A stretch of 64,000 nt of DNA from Zingiber officinale. Lineage: Eukaryota > Streptophyta > Magnoliopsida > Zingiberales > Zingiberaceae. The stretch lies in the NCBI RefSeq assembly GCF_018446385.1, contig NC_055996.1, positions 127,086,532 to 127,150,531 on the forward strand, given 5' to 3'. Made by a program: the position numbers and the translations under genes. The notes below the pieces were generated by a model, which was not told where the DNA came from, searched no databases, and saw only the letters and a list, made by a program, of their open reading frames with translations. Of this stretch, positions 48,103-60,774 are shown one piece after another (the first letter of the stretch is position 1; the number at the start of each line of letters is the position of its first letter).

Positions 48103-49173
48103 TGTTGGGACCTATGTGCCCGCTAGAGGGGGGAGGGTGAATAGCGTCTCACCCAAATCGATGGCATCCTACGTATTCGTTAGTTGCACAGTGGAATAAT
48201 ACGAAACTAAATACGAATACGAAAGCTAAAGACAAAGAAAGGAAATGCAAACCAATACACGTCGATGTAACGTGGTTCGGAGATAACTTGCTCCTACTCC
48301 ACGGTTATCCGTAAGGTGGACGATCCCTCAATCCGTCGGTGGATTAGTCCCCGGCAAACTCCGGTTATCTCAAGTCGCTCCTTGTGGGTGGAGAAATCTC
48401 ACCACAACTTCAATCAAGAACACTTGGACACAAGAGATCCTTGAGCACTATGGTGACTACTAATTAGGCTTTAATCAAGTCTAATTTTGTCAACCATGCC
48501 CAAGCACCCCGAGATCTATTAAATAGAGCTTGAGAGAAAACACTAAGCTGTTTTTCCACTACCAGTCGACTGGTGTACGCACCAGTCGACTGGTCCTTTA
48601 AGTGAAGTTGACTGTTACCCAACGGTCGACTACCAGTCGACTGCTACAGTGTACCAGTCGATTATTACAGTGTATCAGTCGACTGCTACAGTGTCATAAT
48701 AGTGCTTCTGCATTGTCGCTACAGTACTACTACAATAAAACCTAAAACCATAAGATTTCAACCCGAGTACATCACTCAGCACTCGTCCTCGCCCGACCAA
48801 CCTAGACCTAGCCTTCTAGCCTCCTCCATCAGCCTCGCATCCCTCGAATGTCTCCCCATCCTTCATGTCTTACCTTCTGGAGCTTCCTTCGACCTTGTCC
48901 TTATTGTCGGGTCTTCCTTTTCCAAGAGGCTCCTCACCTCCGGGACTTTATCCATTGCCAAGTCACACTTGGACTTACGTTGCCAAGACTACATACTTGG
49001 ACTTACACCGCCAAGACTCATCCTTGGACTTTTCTCCTCTACCAAGATTACACTTGGACTTTCCTTATTGTACCTGTATCCTGCACACTCACAATGCATA
49101 TCAAATACAACAATAAACCTAACTTAAACTTTGCCCAAACATCAAAACCTAGGGCACCTAGATTGCTCCAACA
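48103..49173 (-). mobile_element. Solo LTR, reversed, nested in the Copia element
   Basis: The left edge TGTTGGGACC is the reverse complement of the GGTCCTAACA-type LTR end seen at 6645 (one base differs). The right edge, read in reverse, starts TGTTGGAGCAATCTAGG. The 5-bp duplication TTATT flanks it (48098-48102 and 49174-49178). At 48565-48690 several copies of the palindrome ACCAGTCGACTGGT occur. At 1,071 bp it is a shorter relative of the LTR at 4678-6645. It is younger than the Copia element. Confidence 0.85.
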
Positions 49174-49365
49174 TTATTATCTTAGTATATACAAACAACT
49201 GAGCAGTTCAAGACATCACGTTCACTGCGCAATCTAATATGATCGATAGCATTCCACTACGAAAGGTTCAAAGCCACAAGCTACCTCTCCCGATGCATTG
49301 ACTTATCGATTAAACTCTCCTTAGATGATAACATGCGTACATTGTTTTTCATTTATGTAGGGGAT

Positions 49366-49858
49366 TGTTAGAAATTATAAATGGAAAAATAATCAAAAAG
49401 GTTTAAATACCTTTTGGATGATTAAAGGCTGCATCTAATGAAGAGGTAGTATGTCTCTTAGGAAATGATGCGATCTACATCACCCATTTTGAAATGGATG
49501 GATGAGATCTAATTGAACCAAGAGGTTCTTATACCCTTTCATATGTATAAATAAAGTCCCTCACATACTCATTCATTCATTCACTCACTTCCTTCCAAGC
49601 AAAGCAAGCATTGCATTTTTGCATTGGAGAGTTCAAGAAGCTTCCTCGATTCGGAAGTCTTGTGATTTGCAGTGCTGCTATCGCAAGATAAAAGTTGTTG
49701 TATATTGGGAGACGATTACCGTATTCCGTGAGCACTGTGTGCGAGACAAATTCGTCTTAAAGAAATAGAGTCTAACTTTAACTTTGACTTAGCCGAAAAT
49801 GATGATATACCATCATTCTACCTGTACTCAGTTTGCATAAGCAATAAAGGACCTAACA
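49366..49858 (+). repeat. 3' LTR of the Copia element
   Basis: 493 bp, the same length as the 5' LTR, preceded by GTAGGGGAT and followed by the ATAAG duplication. Confidence 0.9.
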
Positions 49859-49902
49859 ATAAGAAACCAAACTGTTCAGGTATACAGCAAGGAATTAGAA
49901 AC

Positions 49903-52193
49903 TGTTGGTTGCTACTCGGAAAACCTATAGGTTCCACTGTACAAAAATTTTGTACAAAGGTCTGAACCTTTTCCTAACTACCATGTGTTCTTTTAAATTA
50001 AATTTTGGATCGCCTGCGGAACATAACACGTTTGATCCAAAACTTAATCTATTTGTTATTTTAGGTTTTGACTTGGATCTCCTGCGGAACTTAACACGTT
50101 CGACCCAAGTCTCCTTAAGTTATTAATTCCATTAAATATTAATTTCCATAAAAGGTTCCCAGTACTGACGTGGCGAGGCACATGGCCTTCTTGGATATGG
50201 GAGCAACCACCACCGACTAGACAAAACCTTTAATAGAAAGCTAAAATTTAATTTCCTAAAATAACTTTAGGTTAACCAAAGAGAACAATCAAATCACAAG
50301 GAAAAGAAAAAACAAAAGAACACAACATCGAAAAACATATTCGAAATTCTAGAACGTAAGCCTCTTGTATTTGGTATTATTTCCATAAATAACTAGCATG
50401 ATGCAGAAAGAAAAATTACTAGTTATACCTTGTAGAAAAACCTCTTGATCTTCTACCGTATTCCTCTTCTAACCTCGGACGTTGTGTGGGCAACGATCTT
50501 CCGAGATGAGAAACCACCAAGCACCTTCTTCTCCTCCTAGCTAGGTTCGGCCAAAACAAGAAAGCTCCACCAAGGAAGAAGAAAAACACCAACCAAGCTC
50601 TAAGAGATGCAAGCTTCCTCTCCTCCTTCTTCTTCTTCTCCAAGTAGTATCCGGCCTCCACAAGAGCTCCAAGCAATAGAGAGTTTCGGCCACCAAAGAG
50701 GAAGAAGAGAAATGATGGCCGACCACACCAAGGAAAAGAGGGAGAGAAAATAATAGAGGTTGTGTCTCATGAAGGCACCCTCACCCCTTCTTTTATATTC
50801 CTTGGCCTAGGCAAATTAGGAAATTTAATTACAATAAAATTTCCTCAATTTCCTTGACATGATTTAATTGAGAAAAATAAAATAAAATTTCCCAAATAAA
50901 CCTACATTGGCCGGCCACATCATTGGAGAACAAATTGGACAAGTTTCAATCAACAATTAAAACTTCCTAATTTGTTTTCGGAAATTTTAAAAAATAAAAT
51001 TTCTCTTTAAAAATCTCTTCATGGTTGATAAAAGGAAATTTCTATAATTTTAATTTTATCAACATGTGAATAATTTTAAAGAGAAAATAAAATATCTCAC
51101 CAATCTACAAATAAGGAAAGAGATCTAATCTCTTTCTTTAATCTTTTGTAGATCTTTTATAAGAGAGATATTTTAATTTAAATTCTCTTTAATAAATTAT
51201 TTCTTCCACATAATAAAAATTAAAATTAAAATTCCTTTTAAATTTAATTTGGCCGGCCCCCACTAGCTTTGGTTCAAGCTAGGGCCGGCCACCCAATTTT
51301 ATACCTAGGCCGTAGCTTGTTCCCAAGCTAGCTTGGCCGACCCCTTATTGGTGGGTATAGAAGGTGGGTATAGGTGGGTATAGAACTCTATAAATAAGAG
51401 GCTACGATAGGGACCGAGAGGAGGAATTGGTTTTGGTCTCCCGATAAAATTAAGCATCCCGTGTTCGCCCCGAACACACAACTTAATTTTATCAATGATA
51501 ATTCATTCCACTAGAGAACTATCATTGAACTACCGCACTAATCCCAAATTACATTTTTGGGCTCCTTCTTATTATGAGTGTGTTAGTCTCCCTGTGTTTA
51601 AGATATCGAATGTCCACTAATTAAGTGAGTTACTGACAACTCATTTAATTAATATCTAAGTCCAAGAGTAGTACCACTCAACCTTATTATCATGTCGGAC
51701 TAAGTCCACCTGCAGGGTTTAACATGACAATCTTTATGAGCTCCTCTTGAGGGCATTATCAACCTAGTATCTCTAGGACACAGTTTCCTTCTATAATCAA
51801 CAATACACACTATAAGTGATACCATTTCCCAACTTATCGGGTTTATTGATTCATCGAACTAAATCTCACCCATTGATAAATTAAAGAAATAAATATCAAT
51901 CATATGTGCTTGTTATTATATTATGATTAAGAGCACACACTTCCATAATAACTGAGGTCTTTGTTCCTTTATAAAGTCAGTATAAAAGAAACGACCTCTA
52001 ATGGTCCTACTCAATACACTCTGAGTATACTAGTGTAATTATATAGTCAAAATAAACTAATACCTAATTACACTACGACCTTCTAATAAATTATATGAAT
52101 AACTACAAACAAATGTAGACAATTTGACCAAATGTGATTCTTTATTCATAATGAATGTTTACAAAGCTTAGGCTTTCAGTATACACTCCAACA
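49903..52193 (-). mobile_element. Long solo LTR, family L, copy 1
   Basis: It starts TGTTGGTTGCTACTCGG and ends GTATACACTCCAACA. The flanks GAAAC (49898-49902) and AAAAC (52194-52198) agree at four of five bases. Read on the minus strand, an LTR-like promoter (TATAAAAG about 50796) precedes a GC-richer leader, and GGCCGGCC-type words recur. There is no primer-binding site and no internal region. 2,291 bp. Confidence 0.8.
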
Positions 52194-52198
52194 AAAAC

Positions 52199-52913
52199 TA
52201 CCAACCTGAGAACATTAAATTCTTACAGGATAAAATTATATGTCAGTCAAACTTTGTTTCATTGAATGTAGATTTCTCTCACCGGTTATTTTTAGTGGAA
52301 GGCACAGGGCCTGCCTTAATATTATTGTTAGGAAACCATGTACATGGAAGAAAGAGAGACATATTAAGAAACATATTATATGAAAAGTGTAGAGGACAAG
52401 AATTAACAAGAGTAGGAAGGTGAGAACAACACTGATGTCATTAATCACACTGTCATGAAAACATTTCTGGTAGCCAACTGAAGATTGAAATGTTGTTCTT
52501 ATCTTGTTTACATGCCCTTCTCCACAGTGTCCTTACCATTTGAATTAATCAAGATATGTTACTCCACTAGAGATGCTCACTCGAAAGAGTCGATATACTT
52601 GAGAGCTAGAGGATGAATTTGCGGTGGTAGCGAAAAGACACTAAGGTAGTCAGAGGTGAGCGAACAGCCAGAGTTAGTTCAAACCTATTCCTCTAGAGCA
52701 CCTGTGGGTCAAGGTCACTTATAAAATTCTAGCTCTGTCTCATAAGTGCATCTTAGATTTGATCAGAGAGCTACTACAGTTTACCTTTATCAAAGGCAGG
52801 AGCAGTACCTTTAGATTTAATTTCATAGGCAATCAACTGGTGCAGTTTACAGCATAAGGAAGTGGCAGGTCTAAATTGGATTCCAAGAACAGAATCTTTT
52901 GATAATGTCAGTT
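52199..52913. other. Island of older DNA between two long LTRs
   Basis: No gene is recognised; the 70-codon open stretch at 52236-52448 (minus) is hydrophobic and AT-driven. By position it should be DNA that once lay upstream of the PRR remnant. Confidence 0.4.
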
Positions 52914-52918
52914 GGACT

Positions 52919-55353
52919 TGTTGGTTGCTACTCAGAAAACTTAACGGTTCCACTGTACAAAAATTTTGTACAAAGGTCTGAACCTTTTCCTAGCTACCAT
53001 GTGTTCTTTTAAATTAAACTTGGATCGTCTGCGGAACTTAACACGTTTGATCCTAAGTTTAATTTATTTGTTCTTTTAGGTTTAGACTTGAATCTCCTGC
53101 GGAACTTAACACGTTCGATCCAAATCACCTAGGTCACGAAGACAATTAAATATCTATTTCCAAAATTGGCTTCCAGTACTGCATGGCGAGGCACTTGGCC
53201 TTCTTGGATATGGGAGCAACCACCACGGACTAGACAAAGTCTTTTAAGGAAATTAAATATTTAACCTTCCCATAGTAACCCTAGGTTAACCGCTAAGAAC
53301 AATCAAATCACAAGGAAAAGAAAAAACAAAAGAATACAACTTTGAAAACTAATTCGAAAAACTAGAATCGCATGCCTCTTGTATTTGGTATTTTTACAAA
53401 GAAACAAAACTAACATAATGCGGAAAACAATTATTAGTTATACCTTTCTTTGTGAATAATGACCTCTTGATCTTCTACCGTATTCCTCTTCTAATCTCGG
53501 ACGTTGTGTGGGCAACGATCTTCCAAGACGAGAACCACCTAGCACCTTCTTCTCCTTCCTTCAAGTTTCGGCCAAGCACAAAACTTCCAAAGGATGAAGA
53601 ACCTTTTCCACCAACCAAGCTCCAAGGGATGCAAGCTTTCTCTCCTTCTTCTCCAAGCTAAGATCCGACCACCACTTGATCTCCAAGAAAGATGAGAGGT
53701 TCGGCCACACCAAGGAGAGGAGAGAATTTGAAGAAGCCGGCCACACCAAGGAAGAAAAGAGGGAGAAAATAGAATAGAGGTTGTATCAATGAAGGCACCC
53801 AAACCCCCTCTTTTATAATCCTTAGCTTTGGCAAATAAGAAAAATTTAATAAAATCTTCCTTAATTCTTTTGTCATTGAAAAGGAAAATTTTAATTATTT
53901 AAAATTAAAATCCTTTTCTTAATGCATATGGCCGGCCACATCAAAATAAGCAAACAAGGATATTTTTCGCTAGAAAAATTAAAGCTTCCTAATTTGCTTC
54001 CAGAAAAATTTAAAATAAAATTTCTCTTTAATAATCCCTTCATGGTCGATGATATAAAAAGAAATTTCTATAATTTTAAAATTTATCTTTTCAACATGTG
54101 AATGATTTATAATGAAAGTTTTTACCAAAATTAAAATCAACCTTTTAATCTACAAATAAGGAAAGAGATTTAACTCTTCTCTTAATCTTTTGTAGAATCT
54201 TATAAAAGGAAATATTTTAATTTTTAAACTCTCTTTTAAATCATGTATTCCACATAAGAAAAAATTTAAAATTAAAATTCCTTTTCTATTTTTAATGGCC
54301 GGCCACACATAGGTTGAACCCATGCTTGGACCGGCCACAATCAATCCTATCTAAACATGGTTTGGCCGACCCCTTGCTTGGGCTCCAAGCAAGGCTTGGC
54401 CGACCCCCTTTAGATGGGTGTGAAGGTGGGTATAGTACTCTATAATTAAGATGCTACGATAGGGACCGAGAGGAGGAATTGGTTTTGGTCTCCCGACAAA
54501 ATTAAGCATCCCGTGTTCGCCCTGAACACACAACTTAATTTTATCAATAATAATTCATTCCACTAGAGAACTATTATTGAACTACCGCACTAATCCCAAA
54601 TTACATTTTTTTGGGCTCCTTCTTATTATGAGTGTGTTAGTCTCCCTGTGTTTAAGATAATGAATGTCCACTAATTAAATGAATTACTGACAACTCACTT
54701 AATTAATATCTTAGTCCAAGAGTAGTACCACTCAACCTTATTATCATGTCGGACTAAGTCCATCTGCAGGGTTTAACATGACAATCCTTATGAGCTCCTC
54801 TTGGGGACATTCTCAACCTAGATTTCTAGGACACAGTTTCCTTTTATAATCAACAACACACACTATAAGTGATATCATTTCCCAACTTATCGGGCTTATT
54901 GATTTATCAAACTAAATCTCACCCATTGATAAATTAAAGAAATAAATATCAAATATATGTGCTTGTTATTATATTAGGATTAAGAGCACACACTTCCATA
55001 ATAACCGATGTCTTTGTTCCTTTATAAAGTCAGTATAAATGAAACGACCTCTAATGGTCCTATTCAATACACTCTAAGTGTACTAGTGTAATTTTATAGT
55101 CAAGATAAACTAATACCTAATTACACTACGACCTTCCAATGGTTTGTTCATTTCCATCTTGGTCGTGAGCTATTGTTTATAATTTATAAGGTACTGATAA
55201 CATTATCTTCTGTATATGACACCACATACTATGTTATCTACAATATAAATTAATTGAACAACTATAAATAAATGTAGATAATTTGACCAAGTGTGATTTT
55301 TTATTCAAAATAAATGTCTACAAAAGCTTAAGCTTTCAGTATACACTCTAACA
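52919..55353 (-). mobile_element. Long solo LTR, family L, copy 2
   Basis: It runs from TGTTGGTTGCTACTCAG to GTATACACTCTAACA, with the perfect 5-bp duplication GGACT (52914-52918 and 55354-55358). 2,435 bp, collinear with copy 1. Confidence 0.88.
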
Positions 55354-55358
55354 GGACT

Positions 55359-55915
55359 GTTTTGGAGCAGCTTCTCTCAACTTGGGGCTTCTCTTCACAG
55401 TTAAGTTAGGTCTAGCTATAATTACTACTGCTAGTGGTGCAGTCATCATTAATAGTAGTATCAGAGGCTGGTCAGATGCAAATGGAGCCCTTGTTAAGGG
55501 AATCCCTTAATGTCGTATTTGTTTATCCTCCTTTTCGAATGTCTTCATCATCTTCACAGTCAAGGACCCTAACTCTTTTGGCATTTAGTGGCTTTCAACT
55601 ATGCAAAGTCACCACTTTCTGATATAGACAAATATCGGGTCTCATGTCAACTTGATTATTAGTACCAAGCTTTTCCATTCATGGGCAACCTGAGAACTCT
55701 TGTCAATTGCTACCTTATAACATTTTTTTTCTCCTGACACAACTTGTTACCTGATGGTTATCGACCAAGGTTTGACATTTTAGTCGTGCTGACTTTGACA
55801 TGAACAATATTATTTGGGTACCATGCCTACGTGACTATGGTACCAATGGAGAATTGCAAGGGTAGAAGGAAGAGATGGAAAATAAGAAGATACAAATATC
55901 TTTCTATAATTGATG
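55359..55915. other. Island of older DNA with a possible gene scrap
   Basis: On the minus strand, 55523-55579 reads RVRVLDCEDDEDIRKGG. This faintly resembles the start of a PRR receiver domain (RVLLVENDDSTR). Downstream on the same strand come SDTTINDDCTTSSSNYS and NCEEKPQVERSCSKT. Stops interrupt the frame. This is weak evidence only. Confidence 0.25.
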
Positions 55916-55920
55916 AATAC

Positions 55921-57311
55921 TGATACGGTGCATAAAGGTACGATCTGGTCCAAGGGACGTGACAGTCAGAAGTTAAGAGGATGTGACAGTCAGAAGTCAA
56001 AGGGATGTGGCAGTCAGAAGTCAAGGGGGCGTGACAGTCAGAAACCAAGGGGACGTGGTATTGAGTCACGGGGGTCGTAACCCATCTAACAAGGGGTCTG
56101 GAGTTTCAGGTCAGGAGCTAAGGTAAGTTACACGGGTAAAACGCCTAGGTCAGAAGCTTACTCTGAAGGCTCGGTCGGGAGGTCCAGGCCAGGGGCTCAA
56201 AAAGGTCGTTCGAGTAAGAGATCTAGTTCTAGAGTACGAATGAGCGCGTTGGTTGAGGTGCTCTAGTAGAAAGGATGGGAGAATAACATTAAGAATAAGA
56301 AGGGGAAGGAACCATTCCGGTCGGGAGTTACAAAGCAGGACTTTCTGGTTCAGGCTATACAGGCTATGCAGGTCATGCTTTACAGACAGAGACTTACAGA
56401 TCAAGATTTGCAACGGGATTTACAGAGCAGGGCTTTCTGGATTAGGTTATGCAGGTCAGGCTTTACAGACAGAGACTTACATATCAGGATTTGCAGCAGG
56501 ATTTACAGAGCCGGACTTTCTGGGTCAGGCTATGCAGGTCAGGCTTTACAGACAGAGACTTACAGTTCATGATTTGCAGCAGGATTTACATATCAGGACT
56601 TTCTGGGTCAGGCTAGGCAGACTATATAAGCTATGCAGGTCAGGCTTTACAGACAGACTTACAAATCAGGATTTGCAGACCGAGACTTACAGGTCAGGAT
56701 ATGCTGGTCGGGATAGATTGGTCAACCAAAGCTTCTCCCATCAAGTCAGTAGGTCACTGCACGATAATTAAGCCAGAGAATCGCAACCACTTGTCAGAGA
56801 ATAACCACTAGGTGTCAGGGTATATTCCAATGGTTTGGGACTCATTACCAGAAGAACTTTCCTACAACCGCTGATAGGATGCCACGTGACACTTCACCCC
56901 CAAACAAGGTCTGACACCCGACATCCCTGACATGTGCCAGAGACCAAAAGTACGCATTGTCATATAAAAAGGAGTGTCATCTCCCTTACGCAGATGCACA
57001 CACTCATCCTTTTCGTACTCATCTTCTACTTTTCCGGTTCCTTAATTGCTTCGGGGAAAAAAGGACCTGACTTGAGCGTCGGAGGGCCTGCTCCGGGGAC
57101 TTTTTCCCTAGTTCTTGATCTCTAATGACCTGGGTGCTTGGCTGAGTGTGCGCAGGAGACTCTCGCCTTATCGTCCTAGTTATTGTCTTCCGTCACCCTC
57201 TCGCAGTAGCCCTTGCAGGAAGTCAGCGCCAGCAACGCGTTTCAACAACCCCCATCAACGCCGACGACAGCACAGCCGGCCTCCGTCTGACTCAGCTTCC
57301 GGACGAGATCA
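55921..57311 (+). mobile_element. Solo LTR (1,391 bp)
   Basis: It starts TGATACGGTG and ends GACGAGATCA, with the perfect 5-bp duplication AATAC (55916-55920 and 57312-57316). It has a TATA-like CATATAAAAAGG near 56960 and the Gypsy-style leader CTTGAGCGTCGGAGGG. The piece at 42226-42862 is the same family. Confidence 0.88.
55960..56700 (+). repeat. Minisatellites inside the solo LTR
   Basis: At 55960-56060, GACAGTCAGAAGTCAAGG-like units of about 22 bases repeat about five times. At 56330-56700 a larger unit of about 90-110 bases with GGCTTTACAGACAGAGACTT repeats about five times. The long open frames here (56253-56771) come from the repeat. Confidence 0.75.
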
Positions 57312-57316
57312 AATAC

Positions 57317-58122
57317 AAATTCCTATTTTAAAATAAAAATATCTTTATATACTTGACGAATCCAAAAGATAGTTTGCTTGTGAGGGCATTCATCATAAAG
57401 TATCTAATAGCTCCTTATAGGTGGTGAAGAAGGTAGCATCTATAGTTCGTCTATATGGTGACAAACCATGTAAATATGGTGTATTTCGCCATATTGAATA
57501 AAACACATCCTTTTCATATGTAGGAAGAGATAGTGAGATAACTAGCATATTCATGAGGATCAATATGAAGCTCCAATTGCCCGGGTAGAGAAGAGATAAT
57601 TGGAACCATTCCTTTAATTTTAGTTATGACTTCTAGTAGAATTCTAAAGTCATTAGATCACCAAAAATGATCCTAGGTTTAAATCTACATAAAGAAAAAA
57701 GATGAAAGGAATATCAGTCTCGATGTAGAGAGAATAATAGATATTAGAAAAGATCTGGAAGAGCAAGGAGCCTAGCCAAGAGAAAAAACAAGGGGGGTGG
57801 GTGTGTGCGCGTGTGCCGGGTGGGGTGTTAGATAACACTCTGAGTTGGGATCATCACAGGCATCACAAAATGGAAGATGTCATCCATAACACAAGGGAAT
57901 TACCGATAAGATAAGGGGAAAATGGTTGAATCACACATTATGGTGGGGCAAAGTGGTAAGAGGAAATCAACAGACAGTGAAAGCAGGGATGTGACCTATC
58001 ATATAGTAAGGGAATGCAGCCAAGGATGAAAAGAGACTGTGACATAGGGGACTTATGGTATGAGTAGAGGAGAATGATGGGTTGTAATTTGAGGCAGGGA
58101 GAAAGAGATGGTAGTAGAAGGT
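57317..58122. other. Island of older DNA
   Basis: No gene is recognised. There is a GT-rich stretch at 57793-57830. Confidence 0.4.
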
Positions 58123-58127
58123 GTAAG

Positions 58128-60769
58128 TGTTAGAGTGTATACTAAAAGCCTAGCTTTTGGTATAAACATTAATCTAGAAATAAGAATCGCATTGGTCAAA
58201 TGTCTACATTTATGATAAATGTAGTTGCTCAATTAATTTATATTGTAGATAACATGGTATGTGGTGTCACATACAGAAGATCATGTTATCGGTTTCTTAT
58301 AAATTATAAACAGTAGCTCACGACCAAGATGGAAAGGAACAAACCATTGGAAGGTCGTAGTGTAATTAGGTATTAGTTTATCTTAACTATATGATTACAC
58401 TAGTACACTTAGAGTGTATTGAGTAGGACCATTTGAGGCCGTTCCTTTTATACTGACTTTATAAAAGAATAAAGACCTCAGTTATTATGGAAGTGTGTGC
58501 TCTTAATCCTAATATAACAACAAGCACATATATTTGATATTTATTTCTTTAATTTATCAATGGGTGAGATTTAGTTCGATAAATCAATAAACCCGATAAG
58601 TTGGGAAATGGTATCACTTATAGTGTGTGTTGTTGATTATAGAAGGAAACTGTGTCCTAGAGATACTAGGTTGATAATGTCCTCAAGAGGAGCTCATAAG
58701 GATTGTCATGTTAAACCCTGCAGGTGGACTTAGTCCGACATGATAATAAGGTTGAGTGGTACTACTCTTGGACTTAGATATTAATTAAATGAGTTGTCAG
58801 TAACTCACTTAATTAGTAGACATTCGATATCTTAAACATAGGGAGACTAACACGCTCATAATAAGAAGGAGCCCAAAATGTAATTTGGGATTGGTGCGGT
58901 AGTTCAATAATAGTTCTTTAGTGGAATGAATTATTATTGATGAAATTAAGTTGTGTATTCGGGGCGAACACGGGATGCTTAATTTCATCGAGAGACCAAA
59001 ACCAATTCCTCCTCTCGGTCCCTATCATAGCCTCTAGTATATAGAGATTTATACCCACCGCATACCCACCTTCTTACCCATCCAATGGGGCCGGCCAAGC
59101 TAGCTTGGAACCAAAGCTAGGGCCGACCAAGACCAAGTGGATGAGCCATGTAGGTGGCCGGCCACTAGAATATTAAAAGGATTTTTATTAAAATTATTTC
59201 TTATGTGGATATCATGATTTTAAAAGAGAGTTTAAAAATTAAAAATTTCCTTTTATAACTTTCTACAAAAGATTAAGAGAAGAGATTAATCTCTTTCCTT
59301 ATTTGTAGATTAAAAGGATTGTTTTAATTTTTGGTAAAAACTTTCCTTATTTGTAAATCATCTACATGTTTAAAAGAGAGTTTAAAATTTGAAATCTTTC
59401 CTTATTTGTTGATTAAAGGAGGATTTTAAATTTTAAGAAAACTTTCCTTTTAACCATGTTTATGATTTAAAAGAAAGTTTAAAAATTAATAATTCTCTTT
59501 TATTAGTTTCTACAAAAGATTGAGAAAAGATTTGATATCTTTCCTTATTTGTAGATTAAAAGAGATTTTAATTTTTAGAGATAACTTTAATTTTATCCAC
59601 ATGTTTAAAAGAAAGATTTTAATTTATTAAATTTCCTTTTTATAAACCAATCATGAAGGGATTAAATTATTGGAGAAATTTTATAAATTTACGGAGACAA
59701 ATTAGGAAGTTTTAATAATTAAATTTGCTTGTAGCTTTGTATATGGCCGACCATGTAAATTGAGAAAAGGAAAATTATTTTTAATTAAATAAATTTTTCC
59801 TTTTCATGGCAAAAGAATTAAGGAAGTTTTTAATTAAATTTCCTTATTTGCCAAGACCAAGGATTATAAAAGAGGGGGTAGAGAAGGCTTCATGGTGAAA
59901 AAACCTCTATTATTTCTCTCCCTCTTTTCCTTGGTGTTGTGGCCGGCCAACCTCTCTTCCTCTCTTCCTCTTGGTGGTGGCCGAACCTTCTCTATTTGCT
60001 TGGAGCTCTTGTGGTGGCCGGATACTACTTGGAGAAGAAGAAGAAGAAGGAGAGAAAGCTTGTATCCCTTGGAGCTTGGTTGGTGGAAAAAGATCTTCAT
60101 CTTTTGGAAGCTTTGTGCTTGGCCGAAACTTGAAGAAAGGAGAAGAAGGTGCTTTGGTGGATTCTCATCTCGGAAGATCGTTGCCCACACAACGTCCGAG
60201 GTTAGAAGAGGAATACGGTAGAAGATCAAGAGGTCTTTCTAAAAGGTATAACTAGTATTTTTCTTTCCGCATCATACTAGTTATTTTTGGAAATAATACC
60301 AAATACAAGAGGCTTACGATTCTAGTATTTCGAATATGTTTTTCGAAGTTGTGTTCTTTTGTTTTATTTTTCCTTGTGATTTGATTGTTCTTTTCGGTTA
60401 ACCTAAAGTTATTTTAGGAAATTAAATATTAGATTTCTTAAAAGGTTTTGTCTAGTCGGTGGTGGTTGCTCCCATATCCAAGAAGGCCATGTGCCTCGCC
60501 ACGTCAGTACTGGGAACCAATTATGGAAATTAATATTTAATGGAATTAATAACTTAAGGTGATTTGGGTCGAACGCGTTAAGTTCCGCAGGAGATCCAAG
60601 TCAAAACCTAAAAGAACAAATAGATTAAGTTTTGGATCAAACGTGTTAAGTTCCGCAGGCGATCCAAAATTTAATTTAAAAGAACACATGGTAGCTAGGA
60701 AAAGGTTCAAACCTTTGTACAAAATTTTTGTACAGTAGAACCTCTAGGCTTTCCGAGTAGCAACCAACA
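58128..60769 (+). mobile_element. Long solo LTR, family L, copy 3
   Basis: It starts TGTTAGAGTGTATACTA and ends GAGTAGCAACCAACA, with the perfect 5-bp duplication GTAAG (58123-58127 and 60770-60774). The promoter-like TATAAAAG lies at 59865. It is followed by an open stretch of about 109 codons (59892-60221) that the other copies share in degraded form. At 59190-59640 an AT-rich unit with TCTACAAAAGATTAAGA and TTTCCTTATTTGTAGATT repeats about three times. 2,642 bp. Orientation is opposite to copies 1 and 2. Confidence 0.88.
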
Positions 60770-60774
60770 GTAAG

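Larger units (their letters stand above)
43325..49858 (+). mobile_element. Ty1/Copia LTR retrotransposon (fossil, 6.5 kb), itself holding a solo LTR
   Basis: LTRs of 493 bp lie at 43325-43817 and 49366-49858. Both begin TGTTAGRAATTATAAATG and end CAATAAAGGACCYAACA. The 5-bp duplication ATAAG flanks the unit (43320-43324 and 49859-49863). Parts in Copia order: Gag with a zinc-knuckle region (about 43850-44740), integrase (about 45130-45700, GVVERKN-like block), reverse transcriptase (about 46300-47060, with LYVDDML) and RNase H (about 47250-47650), then a purine-rich tract before the 3' LTR. It is broken, with roughly ten breaks by eye. The LTRs remain similar, so it is of moderate age. It lies on the 5' side of the PRR remnant, in what was probably an intron. 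Confidence 0.9.

Noticed and set aside
48702-49237. Three overlapping plus-strand frames of 83-141 codons
   Set aside because: They lie inside a reversed solo LTR with clear edges and a target duplication.
52236-52448. Hydrophobic 70-codon minus-strand frame resembling a membrane peptide
   Set aside because: The Leu/Ile/Phe content is what AT-rich DNA gives by chance. There is no context or known relative.
56253-56771. 172-codon frame with repeating LYRQRLTDQDLQ-like phrases
   Set aside because: It is produced by the tandem repeat in the solo LTR; the same phrases appear in other frames.
4673-57316. AATAC as target duplication at two far-apart solo LTRs (4678 and 55921)
   Set aside because: The two LTRs are different families and AATAC is an easy word in AT-rich DNA. 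I treat it as chance, not as a shared target preference.
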